A stretch of DNA of 38,397 bases, from assembly GCF_001950255.1 (NCBI RefSeq), contig NZ_BDJK01000066.1:1-38397 (forward strand), read 5' to 3'. The translations under genes and the position numbers were made by a program. The notes beneath the pieces were generated by a model. That model had not been told where the DNA came from, searched no databases, and saw only the letters and a program-made list of their open reading frames with translations. Origin of the DNA: Carboxydothermus pertinax (lineage in GTDB: Bacteria; Bacillota; Z-2901; Carboxydothermales; Carboxydothermaceae). Shown piece by piece: positions 22,039 to 32,028 of this stretch. The stretch's first letter is position 1. Each line of letters starts with the position of its first letter.

Positions 22039-24372
22039 CTAAACCTGTGGTAATTTTAAAAACTCATCAAGTTTATTAATTAATTCTGCCCCTCCTGTAG
22101 CTTTTGCTAATTGCTTCTTATACTCCTCTGCCAGATCTTTATTTTGAGTTTTGGTCTCTAAAATCGTAAGCCACATTAAGCTTTCCGCTTTTAAATCAGT
22201 TTTTTCTTTTGCCACCAATAGGTTTTCCCGAGCAAGGGAATAGTCCTTTAAGAAATAATATGCTATTCCTACGTTTAATTTTACTTCCGGTGATACTTCT
22301 AAAATCGGAGCTACTACCTGAAGTTTCTTAGTTTCCGGAGTATATTTGGCGATTTGCTTCTCTTCCCAATCGCGAACTTTAATTACCTTTGTAAAATACG
22401 CCTTAGCAGCCTCTAAGTTTCCACTTCGCACTGCCGCAAGCCCACACATCATATTCATGCGCGCTGCCGCATCATAGACTACCGACATAAAAGGAGCATC
22501 GGAAATAAATTTATCGGTTAAGCTGGCTGCTTTTTCAATCTGTCCCGTTTGGTAATAAAGATAAGATAGTTCAATTTTTTTGTAAGGATCATACTTACTT
22601 TTTGCTACCGCTTTTTCTGCCTGGAGAAGAGCATTATTTAAATCACCAAAAGACTTGTAAATATCCCTTAGCTTTTCATTATAAGAAGCATTAAAGGGAT
22701 TATAGCGGGCAGCATTTTCCATTACATTTTTTAGCCCTTGTAAATCTTGAGCTTGATAGTAGCTGTATGCAGAATATTCATAATGACTTGCAGTAGTAAG
22801 CATTCCCACAAAAATTAAAAGCCCAATCGCTATAACTGAGATTAAGGTAAAATAGGGGATACTGTTAAACTGTACTTTCCTTTTGTTTTTCTCCGGTAGT
22901 GGTTTAGAAATAGCAGTGAAGTATAGAGTTCTTATAAAGCCAAGGGCTAAAAACAAAACCAAGGAAAGGGCGGCTAACGATAAATCAAAGTCAATAGCCG
23001 CATGACCAGCAATATTTATAATTACCGCTCCCAGGGTAACGACCTCAAAGGAAAGCCAGTAATCGTTGGTTTTTCTCCAAAGATAAATAAAGTATTTGAA
23101 AAAACTTCCGATTATGGTAACAATAGTTGCTACTCCTAACACTCCCGTTTCAACAAAGAGCTGCAGGTAGTAACTGTGAACCTGGGTGGAAATATAAAAA
23201 TAACTTTGAAACGCCCGGTAAGCTTCCCCCCAGCCTCCACCCCCCCAGCCAATAAGAGGGCTTTTAAAAAACATTTTCAGGGCATCCCGGTAAAAATAAC
23301 CCCGTTCACTAGCGTTACGAAATCGCAGCAATTCGTAAATTTTTCCCCTTAATACTTCATTAGATAAAACCAAAATCAAACCGCCTATTAAAGCCAGCAC
23401 CACAAATCCAATAAACGTATAAATTAATGGTCTTTTGTATTTTGTAAAGGTTGTAATAACTGCTTTATTTAAAACTAGGAACTGAATAATAACTTCGATC
23501 ATTACTGCTATAATTAAGCCAACTAGAAACCAGAGCCACGAGTTCCTGGTCTGACCCGTAACATCCACATGATATATAAAGCTTTTTATCACCACAAAAG
23601 CTAATGCTAGGTTTAAAAATAAATGAAAGAAAATGGCAAATCTTTTCCCTGGCGGCTGAAAAATAAAGTATAAAACCATTACGGCTAAAAATACCATTAA
23701 GCCACCGTTGGACTTGGTCCCAAGAAGTACCGTTAAAATAATATAGTTTCCAATCCCGTAAAAATAACGTAAAGCTTTATTGGAACTTACCCACAGGTAA
23801 ACACCAATTAAAAAAGCCGCTGCTAAATAACTTGCCAAAGCATTGGGATATTGAAAAGAAGAGTAAATTCGACCACTTAAATACCCATCTCGAATATTAA
23901 TTACTCCCGTTGCCGTCATAAGGCCTGCAAGGGATACACCAATTGCAGCCAGATAAACCGCATGAAGTAAAACCCTTCGCGCATTCTGGTCAGCTCCCAA
24001 GCGGGTAGCCAGCCAGAAAACCAAAAAGTACAAAACGTTTTGGACAAATTCATCGACAGCAAAGCCTATATTGGCCGCATTAATTATTGAAATTAAATAA
24101 ATTATTGGGAGTGCCAACACGGCGTAATCTAAGGTTAACTGTAAAAACTTTGGTTTTTTCTCCCCAAGCTCTAAAGTATAAACTAGCCAAACTAAAATAA
24201 CTGCCCAGAGAGTTGCTACTTCCTGTTCATATTCAAAAAATAGCCCCCGGTAAAAAGGCGGTAATAAAAATAAAAGGCTAAATCCTAAAAGTAAAATAAA
24301 CCACATTGTTTTATAAGGCTTTGCTTCATCTAGATAAGGAATTTTAAATTTAAGTGCTCTCTCACCGTCCAC
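22039..24372 (-). CDS. O-antigen ligase / O-oligosaccharyltransferase-like membrane protein with C-terminal TPR domain
   Basis: About 777 residues. The N-terminal 500 contain about 12 membrane helices. Near residue 400 is QVHSYYLQLFVETGVLG, the Wzy_C/WaaL/PglL motif with the catalytic-type His in the large outer loop. A cytoplasmic KPLPEKNKRK loop and one more helix follow. The last 220 residues are tetratricopeptide-like (ASHYEYSAYSYYQAQDLQGL, NNALLQAEKAVAKSKYDPYKK). WaaL joins O-antigen to lipid A, which Firmicutes lack; PglL-type homologues transfer glycans to proteins, a likelier role here. I chose GTG at 24370-24372, eight bases after GGAGG; ATG at 24376-24378 is only two bases after it. 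First gene of the cytochrome operon. Confidence 0.85.
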   Translation of the reverse strand: MDGERALKFKIPYLDEAKPYKTMWFILLLGFSLLFLLPPFYRGLFFEYEQEVATLWAVILVWLVYTLELGEKKPKFLQLTLDYAVLALPIIYLISIINAANIGFAVDEFVQNVLYFLVFWLATRLGADQNARRVLLHAVYLAAIGVSLAGLMTATGVINIRDGYLSGRIYSSFQYPNALASYLAAAFLIGVYLWVSSNKALRYFYGIGNYIILTVLLGTKSNGGLMVFLAVMVLYFIFQPPGKRFAIFFHLFLNLALAFVVIKSFIYHVDVTGQTRNSWLWFLVGLIIAVMIEVIIQFLVLNKAVITTFTKYKRPLIYTFIGFVVLALIGGLILVLSNEVLRGKIYELLRFRNASERGYFYRDALKMFFKSPLIGWGGGGWGEAYRAFQSYFYISTQVHSYYLQLFVETGVLGVATIVTIIGSFFKYFIYLWRKTNDYWLSFEVVTLGAVIINIAGHAAIDFDLSLAALSLVLFLALGFIRTLYFTAISKPLPEKNKRKVQFNSIPYFTLISVIAIGLLIFVGMLTTASHYEYSAYSYYQAQDLQGLKNVMENAARYNPFNASYNEKLRDIYKSFGDLNNALLQAEKAVAKSKYDPYKKIELSYLYYQTGQIEKAASLTDKFISDAPFMSVVYDAAARMNMMCGLAAVRSGNLEAAKAYFTKVIKVRDWEEKQIAKYTPETKKLQVVAPILEVSPEVKLNVGIAYYFLKDYSLARENLLVAKEKTDLKAESLMWLTILETKTQNKDLAEEYKKQLAKATGGAELINKLDEFLKLPQV

Positions 24373-24411
24373 AGTCATTACCTCCCTTATTTTCTATTCG
24401 TTTAACTTAGA

Positions 24412-24475
24412 AAAAATCCTGCTACCAAAAGATAGCACCTTTAAAAAATAATAATTTTAAAATAGAAGGATTTTT
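24412..24475. other. Nested inverted repeats in the divergent cytochrome promoter region
   Basis: An outer stem AAAAATCCT/AGGATTTTT (24412-24420, 24467-24475) encloses two small inverted repeats, TGCTA/TAGCA (24420-24424, 24433-24437) and TTAAAA/TTTTAA (24441-24446, 24455-24460). It lies in the 159-bp gap between the divergent operon and the 12-heme gene, where both promoters must be. A protein-binding or RNA role is unproven. Confidence 0.35.
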
Positions 24476-24531
24476 GTATCTTTTTAGCGAAATTATTAAG
24501 AAATTAACATTTTTACTTATAGGTGGCATCT

Positions 24532-27054
24532 ATGAAAAAAGCTTTTTTATACATTTTACCATTGATTTTCATATCAATAATTTTAATACCAAATAACGTA
24601 CAAGCCAACTTATTGCCAGTTTATGGCAACAACGGACAAAAAAATAGTTACCTTCCAGTTCAAACAAAAGTTTATAACAATGTCTATGGAATGGTCTCTA
24701 CCTTTAACCCGGACAATCTTACAAATTTCCCTTATGAAGTTTATTTGCCCAATGAAAGTAACCCTGCCTTGTACAGGGTCCACAGTAATTTTACCAAAAA
24801 TACCGATAGCTGCGCATCCTGCCACACTACTCATACCTCAGTAGGTCCGGGCCTCTTGCAGTGGTATTCCGATTACGCTACGTGTATGGCCTGCCACGAT
24901 GGCACTGTCACTACTACTTATAACGTTCTTGATGGCAAGATCCAAAATAGCAATAATTTTACTAACGGCGGCCTTTTTGGAAGGGGAAATGAAAACTTTT
25001 TATCCGCCCACAATGCAAGCGGTATTGTCGAAGTAGCCTCAGTACCAGGAGAAGTTTATACCGATACCTCTCCCCAGGACTTAAACGGTGATGGAGTTAT
25101 TGACCGTTGGGGCTTCCCCTTTACCTGTACCAGCTGCCATGAACCCCACGGTGCCGGAGGCAATGCCCGGCTTTTATCCCCTAATCCCAACGGACAGGCT
25201 TATTTAAATAAAAAAGAAGGGGTTTTAATGGCCGGGCTTTCCAGTACCGAATTTACAGTCTACCCGGGGGCTTTTGTTAACTCAGTTGGTGAAACTACCT
25301 ACACTCCCTACCGCTGGCTTACCGGTTATGAATACGAACCGTTTACGAAGATTGTTACTGACCAGGGAGTAATAGACCCTACCTCCTACACTATTGATAA
25401 TTCCCGGGGCTATACGTTAATTAAGTTTACCTATGCTCCCACGGTACCCCTTTATGCTTATTTTGTCCCGGCTATCCGTGTAGTTATGGATATCGAAAAC
25501 TATCTTTCAACCGACCCTGGAAAACCGGAAAAAATATCGTATATTAGCGGGATTTCCGAGTTTTGTGCGAGCTGCCATCCTTCGTATTACAAAACTACAG
25601 TGGATTTACAAACGTATTTTTACGAAAATTACCGCCACCCGGTAGACTTAACGGTCTATCCGGAGCAGGCCTCAGTTTTAGCCCAAACCTATAACATAAA
25701 GTTTGAATATGACCCAACTACCGGGACTTTTTCCAAAATTAACTGTCTTACCTGCCATACTGCCCATGGCGTTAATCAAGATTACTGGCTCAAAACCGGT
25801 ACAGTACCGGAAGAGGCCTATGAAAACACCGGTTCCTCGGCTTTAAAACGGCTTCCCAATATGAAAAGCTGTGTTTTGTGCCATCCAGATAAAACCGGGT
25901 ATTTTATGGAGTCTCCTACTCCTACCAATTATTATCAGGGAAGCAGCCAGTACGTGGGAAGCCTTGCCTGCAAGAGCTGTCACCAGAATTATTATGAGGG
26001 ATGGCAAAAAACTGCCCATGCAAGGACCATTGGTTTTGGTTTTAATAGTATAGTAGCTGATGCGGTTTATCCTTTGGAACCGTCGGTTAACGGTTTTAGG
26101 TACCGGTTTACCTACAGCGGCTTAAATGATAAAATGGCTAGCGCCGGTAACCTTCTCTATCGGCTGATTGATTCAACCCGGGCGGATGTTTACCCCGAGC
26201 AAGTCACTTTAAGCGTTGGTTTTAAGTGGTTGCAGAGCTATGCGGTTTATGACACAACTTATAATCTTCTTTCGGGAAGCTTTAATGTTCCCGCGAAGAA
26301 GTTCACCGTATTTTCAGGAGTTTATGACTTAAACTCCTGTTTGGGCTGCCATGGCACCGGCTTTAAAGTTACCTCGGTGAACAATCAGACCTACGAGGTG
26401 ACCGGTTTTGAACTGGTCGAAAGGGGTGTAGGCTGTGAAGCCTGTCACGGTCCCGGTAAAAACCACACTGAAAACCCCAATCACTACAATATTTATAATC
26501 CTAAATATCAGACCCCGGAACTCCGTTCGAGTTTATGCGGTCAGTGCCACAGTAAGGGAGTAAGTCTTTTATATCAACAGCAAACGGTCATGGGACTTAC
26601 TTATCGCGAAGACTTCTTAGCACCCGTAGACCAGAGGGTTTATCCCTGGAGTGTTGATTGGTATACTTACGGGCTTATCCCGGGGTTAAATGACCCAATT
26701 TACGGTACAGATAATTTAGGACCGTATCTGGTAGGAAGTTCAAATCCAACACCAATATTATCACTTCAGAATTTGTTCTATCCTGCCGTAGATAGCATTT
26801 ACCGGGATGCCCGGGCTCAAAACGAGTATCCGGCGTTCAGGCAAAGCCTCCATTATAAAACCGGCAGTTTAGCCTGCAACGACTGCCACAACAGCCACGG
26901 CACCAATTTACTGGGGGAATCTCTTAAAACTACCCAGGGGCAACTTTGCTCCTCCTGCCACGATGGAACCCGACTGCCAGCGGTAGATATGCCCAAAACC
27001 GCATCACTTATTGACAGTATTTATCTAAGTTCCCACACCTTTGGCGGATATTAA
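24532..27054 (+). CDS. Secreted 12-heme cytochrome c (extracellular electron-transfer type)
   Basis: 840 residues from ATG at 24532, five bases after AGGTGG; a GTG three codons upstream overlaps that site. A signal peptide (KAFLYILPLIFISIILIP, ending near VQA-NL) is followed by a long secreted chain with 12 CXXCH motifs and no later membrane helix. Wide Tyr/Pro/Thr-rich stretches separate the hemes. ACKSCHQNYYEGWQKTAHAR is cytochrome c554-like, and LACNDCHNSHGTN with LCSSCHDG near the end is typical of DmsE-like/outer-surface multihemes. It resembles surface cytochromes of metal-reducing Firmicutes such as Thermincola or Carboxydothermus. It is divergent from the NapC-cytochrome/NHL operon, its likely electron source. 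Confidence 0.9.
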   Translation: MKKAFLYILPLIFISIILIPNNVQANLLPVYGNNGQKNSYLPVQTKVYNNVYGMVSTFNPDNLTNFPYEVYLPNESNPALYRVHSNFTKNTDSCASCHTTHTSVGPGLLQWYSDYATCMACHDGTVTTTYNVLDGKIQNSNNFTNGGLFGRGNENFLSAHNASGIVEVASVPGEVYTDTSPQDLNGDGVIDRWGFPFTCTSCHEPHGAGGNARLLSPNPNGQAYLNKKEGVLMAGLSSTEFTVYPGAFVNSVGETTYTPYRWLTGYEYEPFTKIVTDQGVIDPTSYTIDNSRGYTLIKFTYAPTVPLYAYFVPAIRVVMDIENYLSTDPGKPEKISYISGISEFCASCHPSYYKTTVDLQTYFYENYRHPVDLTVYPEQASVLAQTYNIKFEYDPTTGTFSKINCLTCHTAHGVNQDYWLKTGTVPEEAYENTGSSALKRLPNMKSCVLCHPDKTGYFMESPTPTNYYQGSSQYVGSLACKSCHQNYYEGWQKTAHARTIGFGFNSIVADAVYPLEPSVNGFRYRFTYSGLNDKMASAGNLLYRLIDSTRADVYPEQVTLSVGFKWLQSYAVYDTTYNLLSGSFNVPAKKFTVFSGVYDLNSCLGCHGTGFKVTSVNNQTYEVTGFELVERGVGCEACHGPGKNHTENPNHYNIYNPKYQTPELRSSLCGQCHSKGVSLLYQQQTVMGLTYREDFLAPVDQRVYPWSVDWYTYGLIPGLNDPIYGTDNLGPYLVGSSNPTPILSLQNLFYPAVDSIYRDARAQNEYPAFRQSLHYKTGSLACNDCHNSHGTNLLGESLKTTQGQLCSSCHDGTRLPAVDMPKTASLIDSIYLSSHTFGGY

Positions 27055-27083
27055 AAAGCCATGGCCCTAGGCCATGGCTTTTT
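27053..27083. terminator. Bidirectional intrinsic terminator
   Basis: AAAAAGCCATGGCC (27053-27066) and GGCCATGGCTTTTT (27070-27083) pair perfectly over 14 bp with a 3-base loop. It serves the 12-heme gene and the convergent chemoreceptor gene, whose stop codon overlaps it. Confidence 0.9.
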
Positions 27084-28185
27084 AAAGCTGGTAACTGGCA
27101 ACCCGTTTCTTTAAGCCGTCGGTTATTTCCTTAAGTTTTTGCGAAGTAGCCGCTAGTTCCTGAGTACTTGCGGAAATCTCTTCAATAACTGCAGCAATAG
27201 CTTGAGCCGCACCCGATACTTCCTCGCTGGCCGCAGCTTGAATCCCGGTTTTTTGGGAAACCGTGGCCATATGGCTCACTACCTCTTCAACATTAGCGTT
27301 AATCTCACTAAAGGCTTGACTTAGGCTTGCAAGGGCCATTACTCCGTTTTGCGTCATGGTAACCGCAGTACTGGTTTTGAGCTGGACAGCTTTCACAATT
27401 TCCTCAATTTTTTTCACAGACTCCCGGGATTTATCGGCAAGTTTGCGCACCTCCTCGGCAACTACCGCAAACCCGCGCCCGGCTTCCCCGGCCCGGGCAG
27501 CTTCAATCGCCGCATTTAACGCCAAAAGTGATGTTTGGTCGGCTATTTCATTTATCACCTCTAAGATTGCGGCAATGTTGGCTGAATTTTTCTCTAACTC
27601 GTTAATGCTCTGATTGATGCCCTCCATTTCCTGTTGGGCAGCTTCACTTTGTACTACTCCATTTTGGGTAAGCTCGCGCGCTTTTTGGGCCAGGGTTTCC
27701 GTCGCAAGGGCAAACCTGGCCACCTCGTTAATTTCTTGGGCAAGCTTTTCTAAAGAAAGGGTTAAATTTTGAATTTGCCCTACCTGATGCTGGGTTCCTG
27801 TGGCTACCTGCTCCAAAGCAAAGGTCAGGCTTGCAATGATTTCCGCTTGAGTCTCGGCATCTTTTCCCGCAAATTTTATGGAGTTATAAACCACTTTTCC
27901 GAGAAACTTAAAGGTTTCTCCCAGTTCTTTAAAGCTGCCTTTTGGCGGCGGTGTATACTCCACAAGCTCTTTAAGGTTCCGGTTTTTTACCGCTTCTCCT
28001 AATTGTAAAAGCCTTTTCCTTTCCTCATTTTCTTTTAAATATATAAAATAATAATTAGCTAGGGTAGTCAGGCCTAACCCAACGCCAAGGGCCAGTGCTA
28101 AAATATTTCCGGTAACAACACCCGCCCCAATCCCGGTAAGACCTAAAAGTACGTTTAACCACTGGTACCAGTTATTTATTATCAT
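27082..28185 (-). CDS. Methyl-accepting chemotaxis-like protein without extracellular sensor
   Basis: 367 residues. The first 55 hold two membrane helices with almost no loop between them ([31 protein letters not shown]). There is no periplasmic sensor domain. A linker follows, then the MCP signalling coiled coil with the conserved hairpin tip [22 protein letters not shown], read by CheA/CheW. It may sense membrane or redox state, or work with another receptor; no cytoplasmic PAS domain is visible. It is a close paralogue of the gene at 28300-29406 and lies downstream of it on the same strand, with a terminator between. Confidence 0.88.
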   Translation of the reverse strand: MIINNWYQWLNVLLGLTGIGAGVVTGNILALALGVGLGLTTLANYYFIYLKENEERKRLLQLGEAVKNRNLKELVEYTPPPKGSFKELGETFKFLGKVVYNSIKFAGKDAETQAEIIASLTFALEQVATGTQHQVGQIQNLTLSLEKLAQEINEVARFALATETLAQKARELTQNGVVQSEAAQQEMEGINQSINELEKNSANIAAILEVINEIADQTSLLALNAAIEAARAGEAGRGFAVVAEEVRKLADKSRESVKKIEEIVKAVQLKTSTAVTMTQNGVMALASLSQAFSEINANVEEVVSHMATVSQKTGIQAAASEEVSGAAQAIAAVIEEISASTQELAATSQKLKEITDGLKKRVASYQL

Positions 28186-28244
28186 CTTTTCACCTCATTT
28201 TTTTTATTTTACCAACTTTTCTTAATTGTTGTAAATTGCAGATT

Positions 28245-28285
28245 AAAAAAACACCTTTAGGGTTTGGATACCATCCCTAAAGGTG
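28245..28285 (-). terminator. Terminator between the two chemoreceptor genes
   Basis: On the minus strand CACCTTTAGGG pairs perfectly with CCCTAAAGGTG (arms 28275-28285 and 28252-28262), followed by seven T. It ends the upstream paralogue's transcript. Confidence 0.88.
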
Positions 28286-28299
28286 CTGGGTTTTAACCT

Positions 28300-29406
28300 T
28301 TATAAAATATGACTGGCCACATGTTCCTTTAAAGCCGCATTAATCTCTGTAAGTTTTCTGGAAGTTGCGGCAATTTCCTGGGTGCTTGCGGAAATTTCTT
28401 CAATCACCGCAGCAATGGTCTGGGCTGCCCCCGATACTTCCTCGCTGGCGGTAGCTTGAATCCCGGTTTTTTCTGAAACCTGCGCCATATAACCGGTCAT
28501 TTCTTGGACATGGTTATTAATCTCTTTAAAAGCTTGACCCAGGCTGGCAATAGCCAGCACCCCATTATGGGTATATTTTACGGCGGTACTAGTTTTTGCT
28601 TGCACATCTTTAATAATTTCTTCGATTTTTTGTACCGATTCCCGGGATTTATCGGCAAGTTTTCTTACCTCATCAGCTACGACTGCAAAACCTCTTCCCG
28701 CCTCTCCGGCTCGAGCCGCTTCAATTGCTGCATTTAAAGCCAAAAGTGATGTTTGATCGGCAATTTCATTGATCACTTCTAAGATAGCAGCTATGTTAGC
28801 AGAATTTTTTTCTAAATCATTAATACTTTGATTTATGCTCTCCATTTCCTGTCCAGCTACTTCGCTTTGTTTGACTCCTTTTTGGGTAAACTCGCGGGCT
28901 CTTTGGGCAAGCAATTCGGTATTAGCGGCTAACTTAGCTACTTCATTAATCTCCTGCGCTAGTTTTTCTAAAGATAGCGTTAAGTTTTGAATTTGCCCCA
29001 CCTGGTGCTGGGTACCGGTAGCCACCTGTTCAAAGGCCGAAGTTAAACTCTCAATAATTTCCGACTGCGTCTGGGCATCCTCTCCGGCATATTTTACAGC
29101 ATTGTAAATTTGTTCCCCCAGAAACCTAAAAGTCTCCCCTATTTCCTTTAAAAAACCCTTTTGGGGCGGTTGGTAATTTATAAGCTCCCGTAAATTTTTG
29201 GTTTTAGCCGCAACCCCTAACTCCAGTATCTTAGCAAACTCTTTTTTCTCTTTTAAGTAGATAAAATAATACCCCCAAAGGTTTGTTAAAACCAAAATGC
29301 TGCCAGTTAAAATAGCAATAAAATTACGGTATACTATGCCGTAAATTATGCCGCTAAATCCACCCAAGACAATGTTTAGCCCGTAAACCCAGTTGTTATA
29401 GTTCAT
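28300..29406 (-). CDS. Methyl-accepting chemotaxis-like protein without extracellular sensor, paralogue
   Basis: 368 residues with the same layout as its neighbour: two closely spaced helices at residues 8-50, a linker containing [20 protein letters not shown], and an MCP signalling domain whose tip is nearly identical. Differences concentrate in the membrane part and the region around [18 protein letters not shown] tandem duplication is the simplest origin. An AT-rich 160-bp region upstream carries the direct repeat TATACTATTTTATACT on the minus strand, a possible -10 region, but I see no sigma-D consensus. Confidence 0.88.
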   Translation of the reverse strand: MNYNNWVYGLNIVLGGFSGIIYGIVYRNFIAILTGSILVLTNLWGYYFIYLKEKKEFAKILELGVAAKTKNLRELINYQPPQKGFLKEIGETFRFLGEQIYNAVKYAGEDAQTQSEIIESLTSAFEQVATGTQHQVGQIQNLTLSLEKLAQEINEVAKLAANTELLAQRAREFTQKGVKQSEVAGQEMESINQSINDLEKNSANIAAILEVINEIADQTSLLALNAAIEAARAGEAGRGFAVVADEVRKLADKSRESVQKIEEIIKDVQAKTSTAVKYTHNGVLAIASLGQAFKEINNHVQEMTGYMAQVSEKTGIQATASEEVSGAAQTIAAVIEEISASTQEIAATSRKLTEINAALKEHVASHIL

Positions 29407-29531
29407 TTTTTCACCCCTATGATAGCAAATATAGTATAAAATAGTATAATATTTTTCTACTTAACTTTTATTTTATTATTTTCAAAAATTACTGTAAATT
29501 AGAAAAAGCTTTTTACAAGGTTTTAAGCATG

Positions 29532-29561
29532 AAAAAACCCCGCCGAATTTTGACGGGGTTT
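29532..29561 (-). terminator. Terminator of ndk
   Basis: On the minus strand AACCCCG...CGGGGTT forms a 7-bp stem followed by TTTT, seven bases after the ndk stop. Confidence 0.8.
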
Positions 29562-29567
29562 ATGGTA

Positions 29568-30017
29568 TTATTCGTAAATCCAGGTATCGAGAGTTTTTTC
29601 GTAACTAAGAAGTTCTTCTTCCTTGAAAAAAAGGGCAATTTCCCGGGCAGCCGACTCCGGTGAATCGGAGCCGTGAATTACATTTCTCCCCACATCGATA
29701 CCGTAGGTACCCCGGATAGTCCCCGGCTGGGCTTTTAGGGGATTGGTAGCCCCCATCATTTCCCGGGCAGTGGCTATTACCTCTTTTCCTTCCCAAACCA
29801 TGGCCACCACCGGTCCCGAGGTAATAAAGTTCACCAGTCCCTCAAAAAACGGCTTACTCTTATGTTCGCCGTAGTGGGTTTCCGCCAGCTCCCGGCTGAT
29901 TTGCATAAGTTTTAATCCCACTAATTTAAACCCGCGTTTTTCAAAACGGCTAATAATTTCCCCGACCAATCCCCTTTGCACCCCATCGGGTTTTACCATG
30001 ATAAAAGTCCGTTCCAT
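29568..30017 (-). CDS. ndk: Nucleoside diphosphate kinase
   Basis: Ndk transfers the gamma phosphate between nucleoside triphosphates and diphosphates through a phosphohistidine. The 149-residue protein is full length. It starts [20 protein letters not shown] and has the active-site block [20 protein letters not shown] with the catalytic His. ATG follows GGGGGAGAAG. It lies downstream of ftsH but a terminator separates them. Confidence 0.96.
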   Translation of the reverse strand: MERTFIMVKPDGVQRGLVGEIISRFEKRGFKLVGLKLMQISRELAETHYGEHKSKPFFEGLVNFITSGPVVAMVWEGKEVIATAREMMGATNPLKAQPGTIRGTYGIDVGRNVIHGSDSPESAAREIALFFKEEELLSYEKTLDTWIYE

Positions 30018-30050
30018 GAGAATTCTTCTCCCCCTTAGCGTGAATTCTGG

Positions 30051-30078
30051 AAAAAGCCTCCCGCTTTAGGGAGGCTTT
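30051..30078 (-). terminator. Terminator of ftsH
   Basis: On the minus strand AAAGCCTCCC and GGGAGGCTTT (30069-30078 and 30053-30062) pair around a short loop, followed by TTCC. The stem begins two bases after the ftsH stop. Confidence 0.85.
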
Positions 30079-30079
30079 G

Positions 30080-31957
30080 TTAATCCTGTAAATTTTCCTC
30101 AGTCACCCCATCATTGTCCGATTCTTTGTTACCATTTAGTTTGGGCTTTTCAAGTCCCTGCTCTTTCATGAGCTTTTCAAACTCTTCCCCTTCCATGGTT
30201 TCTACCTCCATAAGCCTGGTAGCAACCAGGTGGAGAGTATCTAAATTGGTTTGCAAAAGCTCTTGGGCCCGACTGTAGCAGCCGTCTACAATCTTTCTCA
30301 CTTCTTTATCAATTGTATAGGCTATTTCTTCCGAGTAATTTCGATCCCGAGCAAGGTCCCGGCCTAAAAATACTGCTTCGGTTCCTTTACCAAAAGTAAG
30401 GGGTCCTAACTCCTCGCTCATCCCGTACTCCATCACCATTCTCCGGGCGGTTTCGGTAGCCCGCTCTAAATCATTACGAGCACCGGTACTAATGTCTTCT
30501 AACACCAGGGCTTCCGCTACCCGGCCCCCTAAGAGCATGGTAATTTCATCTAAAAGCTGGGATTTAGTCATATACGAACGGTCTTCTTCGGGTAGCAGCA
30601 AAGTATAACCTCCCGCCCGGCCCCGGGGGATGATGGAAATCTTATGAACGGGATCGGTATGGGGTAAAAGATAACCCACCATGGCGTGTCCCGCTTCATG
30701 GTATGCCACCAGTCTTTTTTCCCGTTCGGAAATAACTTTGCTTTTCTTTTCCGGACCAGCAATAACCCTTTCAATTGCTTCTTCCATTTCATCCATATTT
30801 ATTATCTTTTTGTTCCGACGGGCCGCCAAAAGGGCTGCTTCGTTAACCATATTAGCTAAATCCGCACCGGTAAAGCCAGGAGTCCTGCGGGCTAAGACAT
30901 CTAAATCCACATCCTCCCCAAGGGGCTTCCCTTTAACGTGAACTTTTAAGATTTCCTTACGACCGTTTATATCCGGCGTATCCACTACTATGTGCCGGTC
31001 AAAACGTCCCGGACGCAATAATGCCGGGTCTAATATATCCGGTCGGTTAGTAGCAGCAATAATGATAATCCCTTCGTTGGAATTAAAACCATCCATTTCT
31101 ACTAAAAGCTGGTTTAAAGTTTGCTCCCGCTCGTCGTGACCGCCACCTAATCCTGCTCCCCGTTGCCGCCCTACCGCGTCAATCTCGTCAATAAAGACAA
31201 TACAGGGAGCATTTTTCTTGGCCTGTTCAAAAAGATCCCTGACCCGGGAAGCACCAACCCCTACAAACATTTCCACAAAATCTGAACCGCTAATGCTAAA
31301 AAAGGGTACTCCCGCCTCACCGGCAATAGCCCGGGCCAGTAACGTTTTCCCGGTACCCGGTTGACCAAAAAGCAAAACTCCTTTGGGAATTCTTGCTCCA
31401 AGTTCATTGTATTTCCGGGGATTTTTTAGGTACTCGACAATTTCCACCAGTTCTTCTTTTACTTCATCAATCCCAGCTACATCAGCAAAGGTAACCCGTT
31501 TTTTCTCGTCGGTATGAAGTCTTGCCCGGCTTTTACCGAAGGACATTACCCGGTTACCTCCGCCCTGGGCCTGCTGCATAAAGAAAAAGAATAATCCAAT
31601 CATCAAAAGGACCGGTAACAGGGAACTTAATAAATTAGCCCAGAAAGCCGGTTCTTTAGGCGGCAGAACTTCTAACGTAACATTCATCGTTTTTAAGTCT
31701 TTATAAAGTTCGGTATCCTCTAAGGGTCCCCGGGTTTTAAACCTGGTTCCGTCCCTTAAAACCCCTGAAATTTCATTGATCGTACGGTCCGCCTGGATAG
31801 CTACCGATGCTACCTGACCTTTTTCCAATAGATTATAAAACTCATCATACTTTATATCCCGAATTGAAGTTGCCGATGGCCGGGAATAGGTAATGAGCAT
31901 TACTGCAACCAACACTATCAACAAATAAATTGCCAGGTTTTTTAAAACTTTATTCAA
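30080..31957 (-). CDS. ftsH: ATP-dependent zinc metalloprotease FtsH
   Basis: FtsH is a hexameric membrane AAA+ protease that removes misfolded membrane and regulatory proteins. The 625-residue protein has two N-terminal helices ([15 protein letters not shown] and [19 protein letters not shown]) flanking an outer domain. Then come Walker A GQPGTGKT near residue 200, Walker [13 protein letters not shown], the second region of homology [19 protein letters not shown] and the zinc site HEAGH. It lies after tilS, as in Bacillus, though hprT is absent here. Its own promoter overlaps the tilS end. Confidence 0.97.
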   Translation of the reverse strand: MNKVLKNLAIYLLIVLVAVMLITYSRPSATSIRDIKYDEFYNLLEKGQVASVAIQADRTINEISGVLRDGTRFKTRGPLEDTELYKDLKTMNVTLEVLPPKEPAFWANLLSSLLPVLLMIGLFFFFMQQAQGGGNRVMSFGKSRARLHTDEKKRVTFADVAGIDEVKEELVEIVEYLKNPRKYNELGARIPKGVLLFGQPGTGKTLLARAIAGEAGVPFFSISGSDFVEMFVGVGASRVRDLFEQAKKNAPCIVFIDEIDAVGRQRGAGLGGGHDEREQTLNQLLVEMDGFNSNEGIIIIAATNRPDILDPALLRPGRFDRHIVVDTPDINGRKEILKVHVKGKPLGEDVDLDVLARRTPGFTGADLANMVNEAALLAARRNKKIINMDEMEEAIERVIAGPEKKSKVISEREKRLVAYHEAGHAMVGYLLPHTDPVHKISIIPRGRAGGYTLLLPEEDRSYMTKSQLLDEITMLLGGRVAEALVLEDISTGARNDLERATETARRMVMEYGMSEELGPLTFGKGTEAVFLGRDLARDRNYSEEIAYTIDKEVRKIVDGCYSRAQELLQTNLDTLHLVATRLMEVETMEGEEFEKLMKEQGLEKPKLNGNKESDNDGVTEENLQD

Positions 31958-31999
31958 AGTTGCGCACTCCTCTCACTTTGCCAATCACTATGCTACAAA

Positions 32000-32028
32000 A
32001 TTTTATCATAATTTCAACAACTTTTCAA
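32000..32028 (-). promoter_or_regulatory. Candidate ftsH promoter
   Basis: On the minus strand TTGAAA (32023-32028) and TAAAAT (32000-32005) are 17 bp apart, overlapping the last codons of tilS. Transcription would start about 35 bp before ftsH. Confidence 0.5.

Noticed and set aside
22039-24372. Lipopolysaccharide O-antigen ligase in the strict WaaL sense
   Set aside because: The organism appears to be a Gram-positive-type spore former without lipid A, so only the enzyme superfamily is assigned.
29407-29531. Sigma-D (motility) promoter upstream of the chemoreceptor gene
   Set aside because: TAAA and GCCGATAA elements with proper spacing were not found; only AT-rich direct repeats are present.
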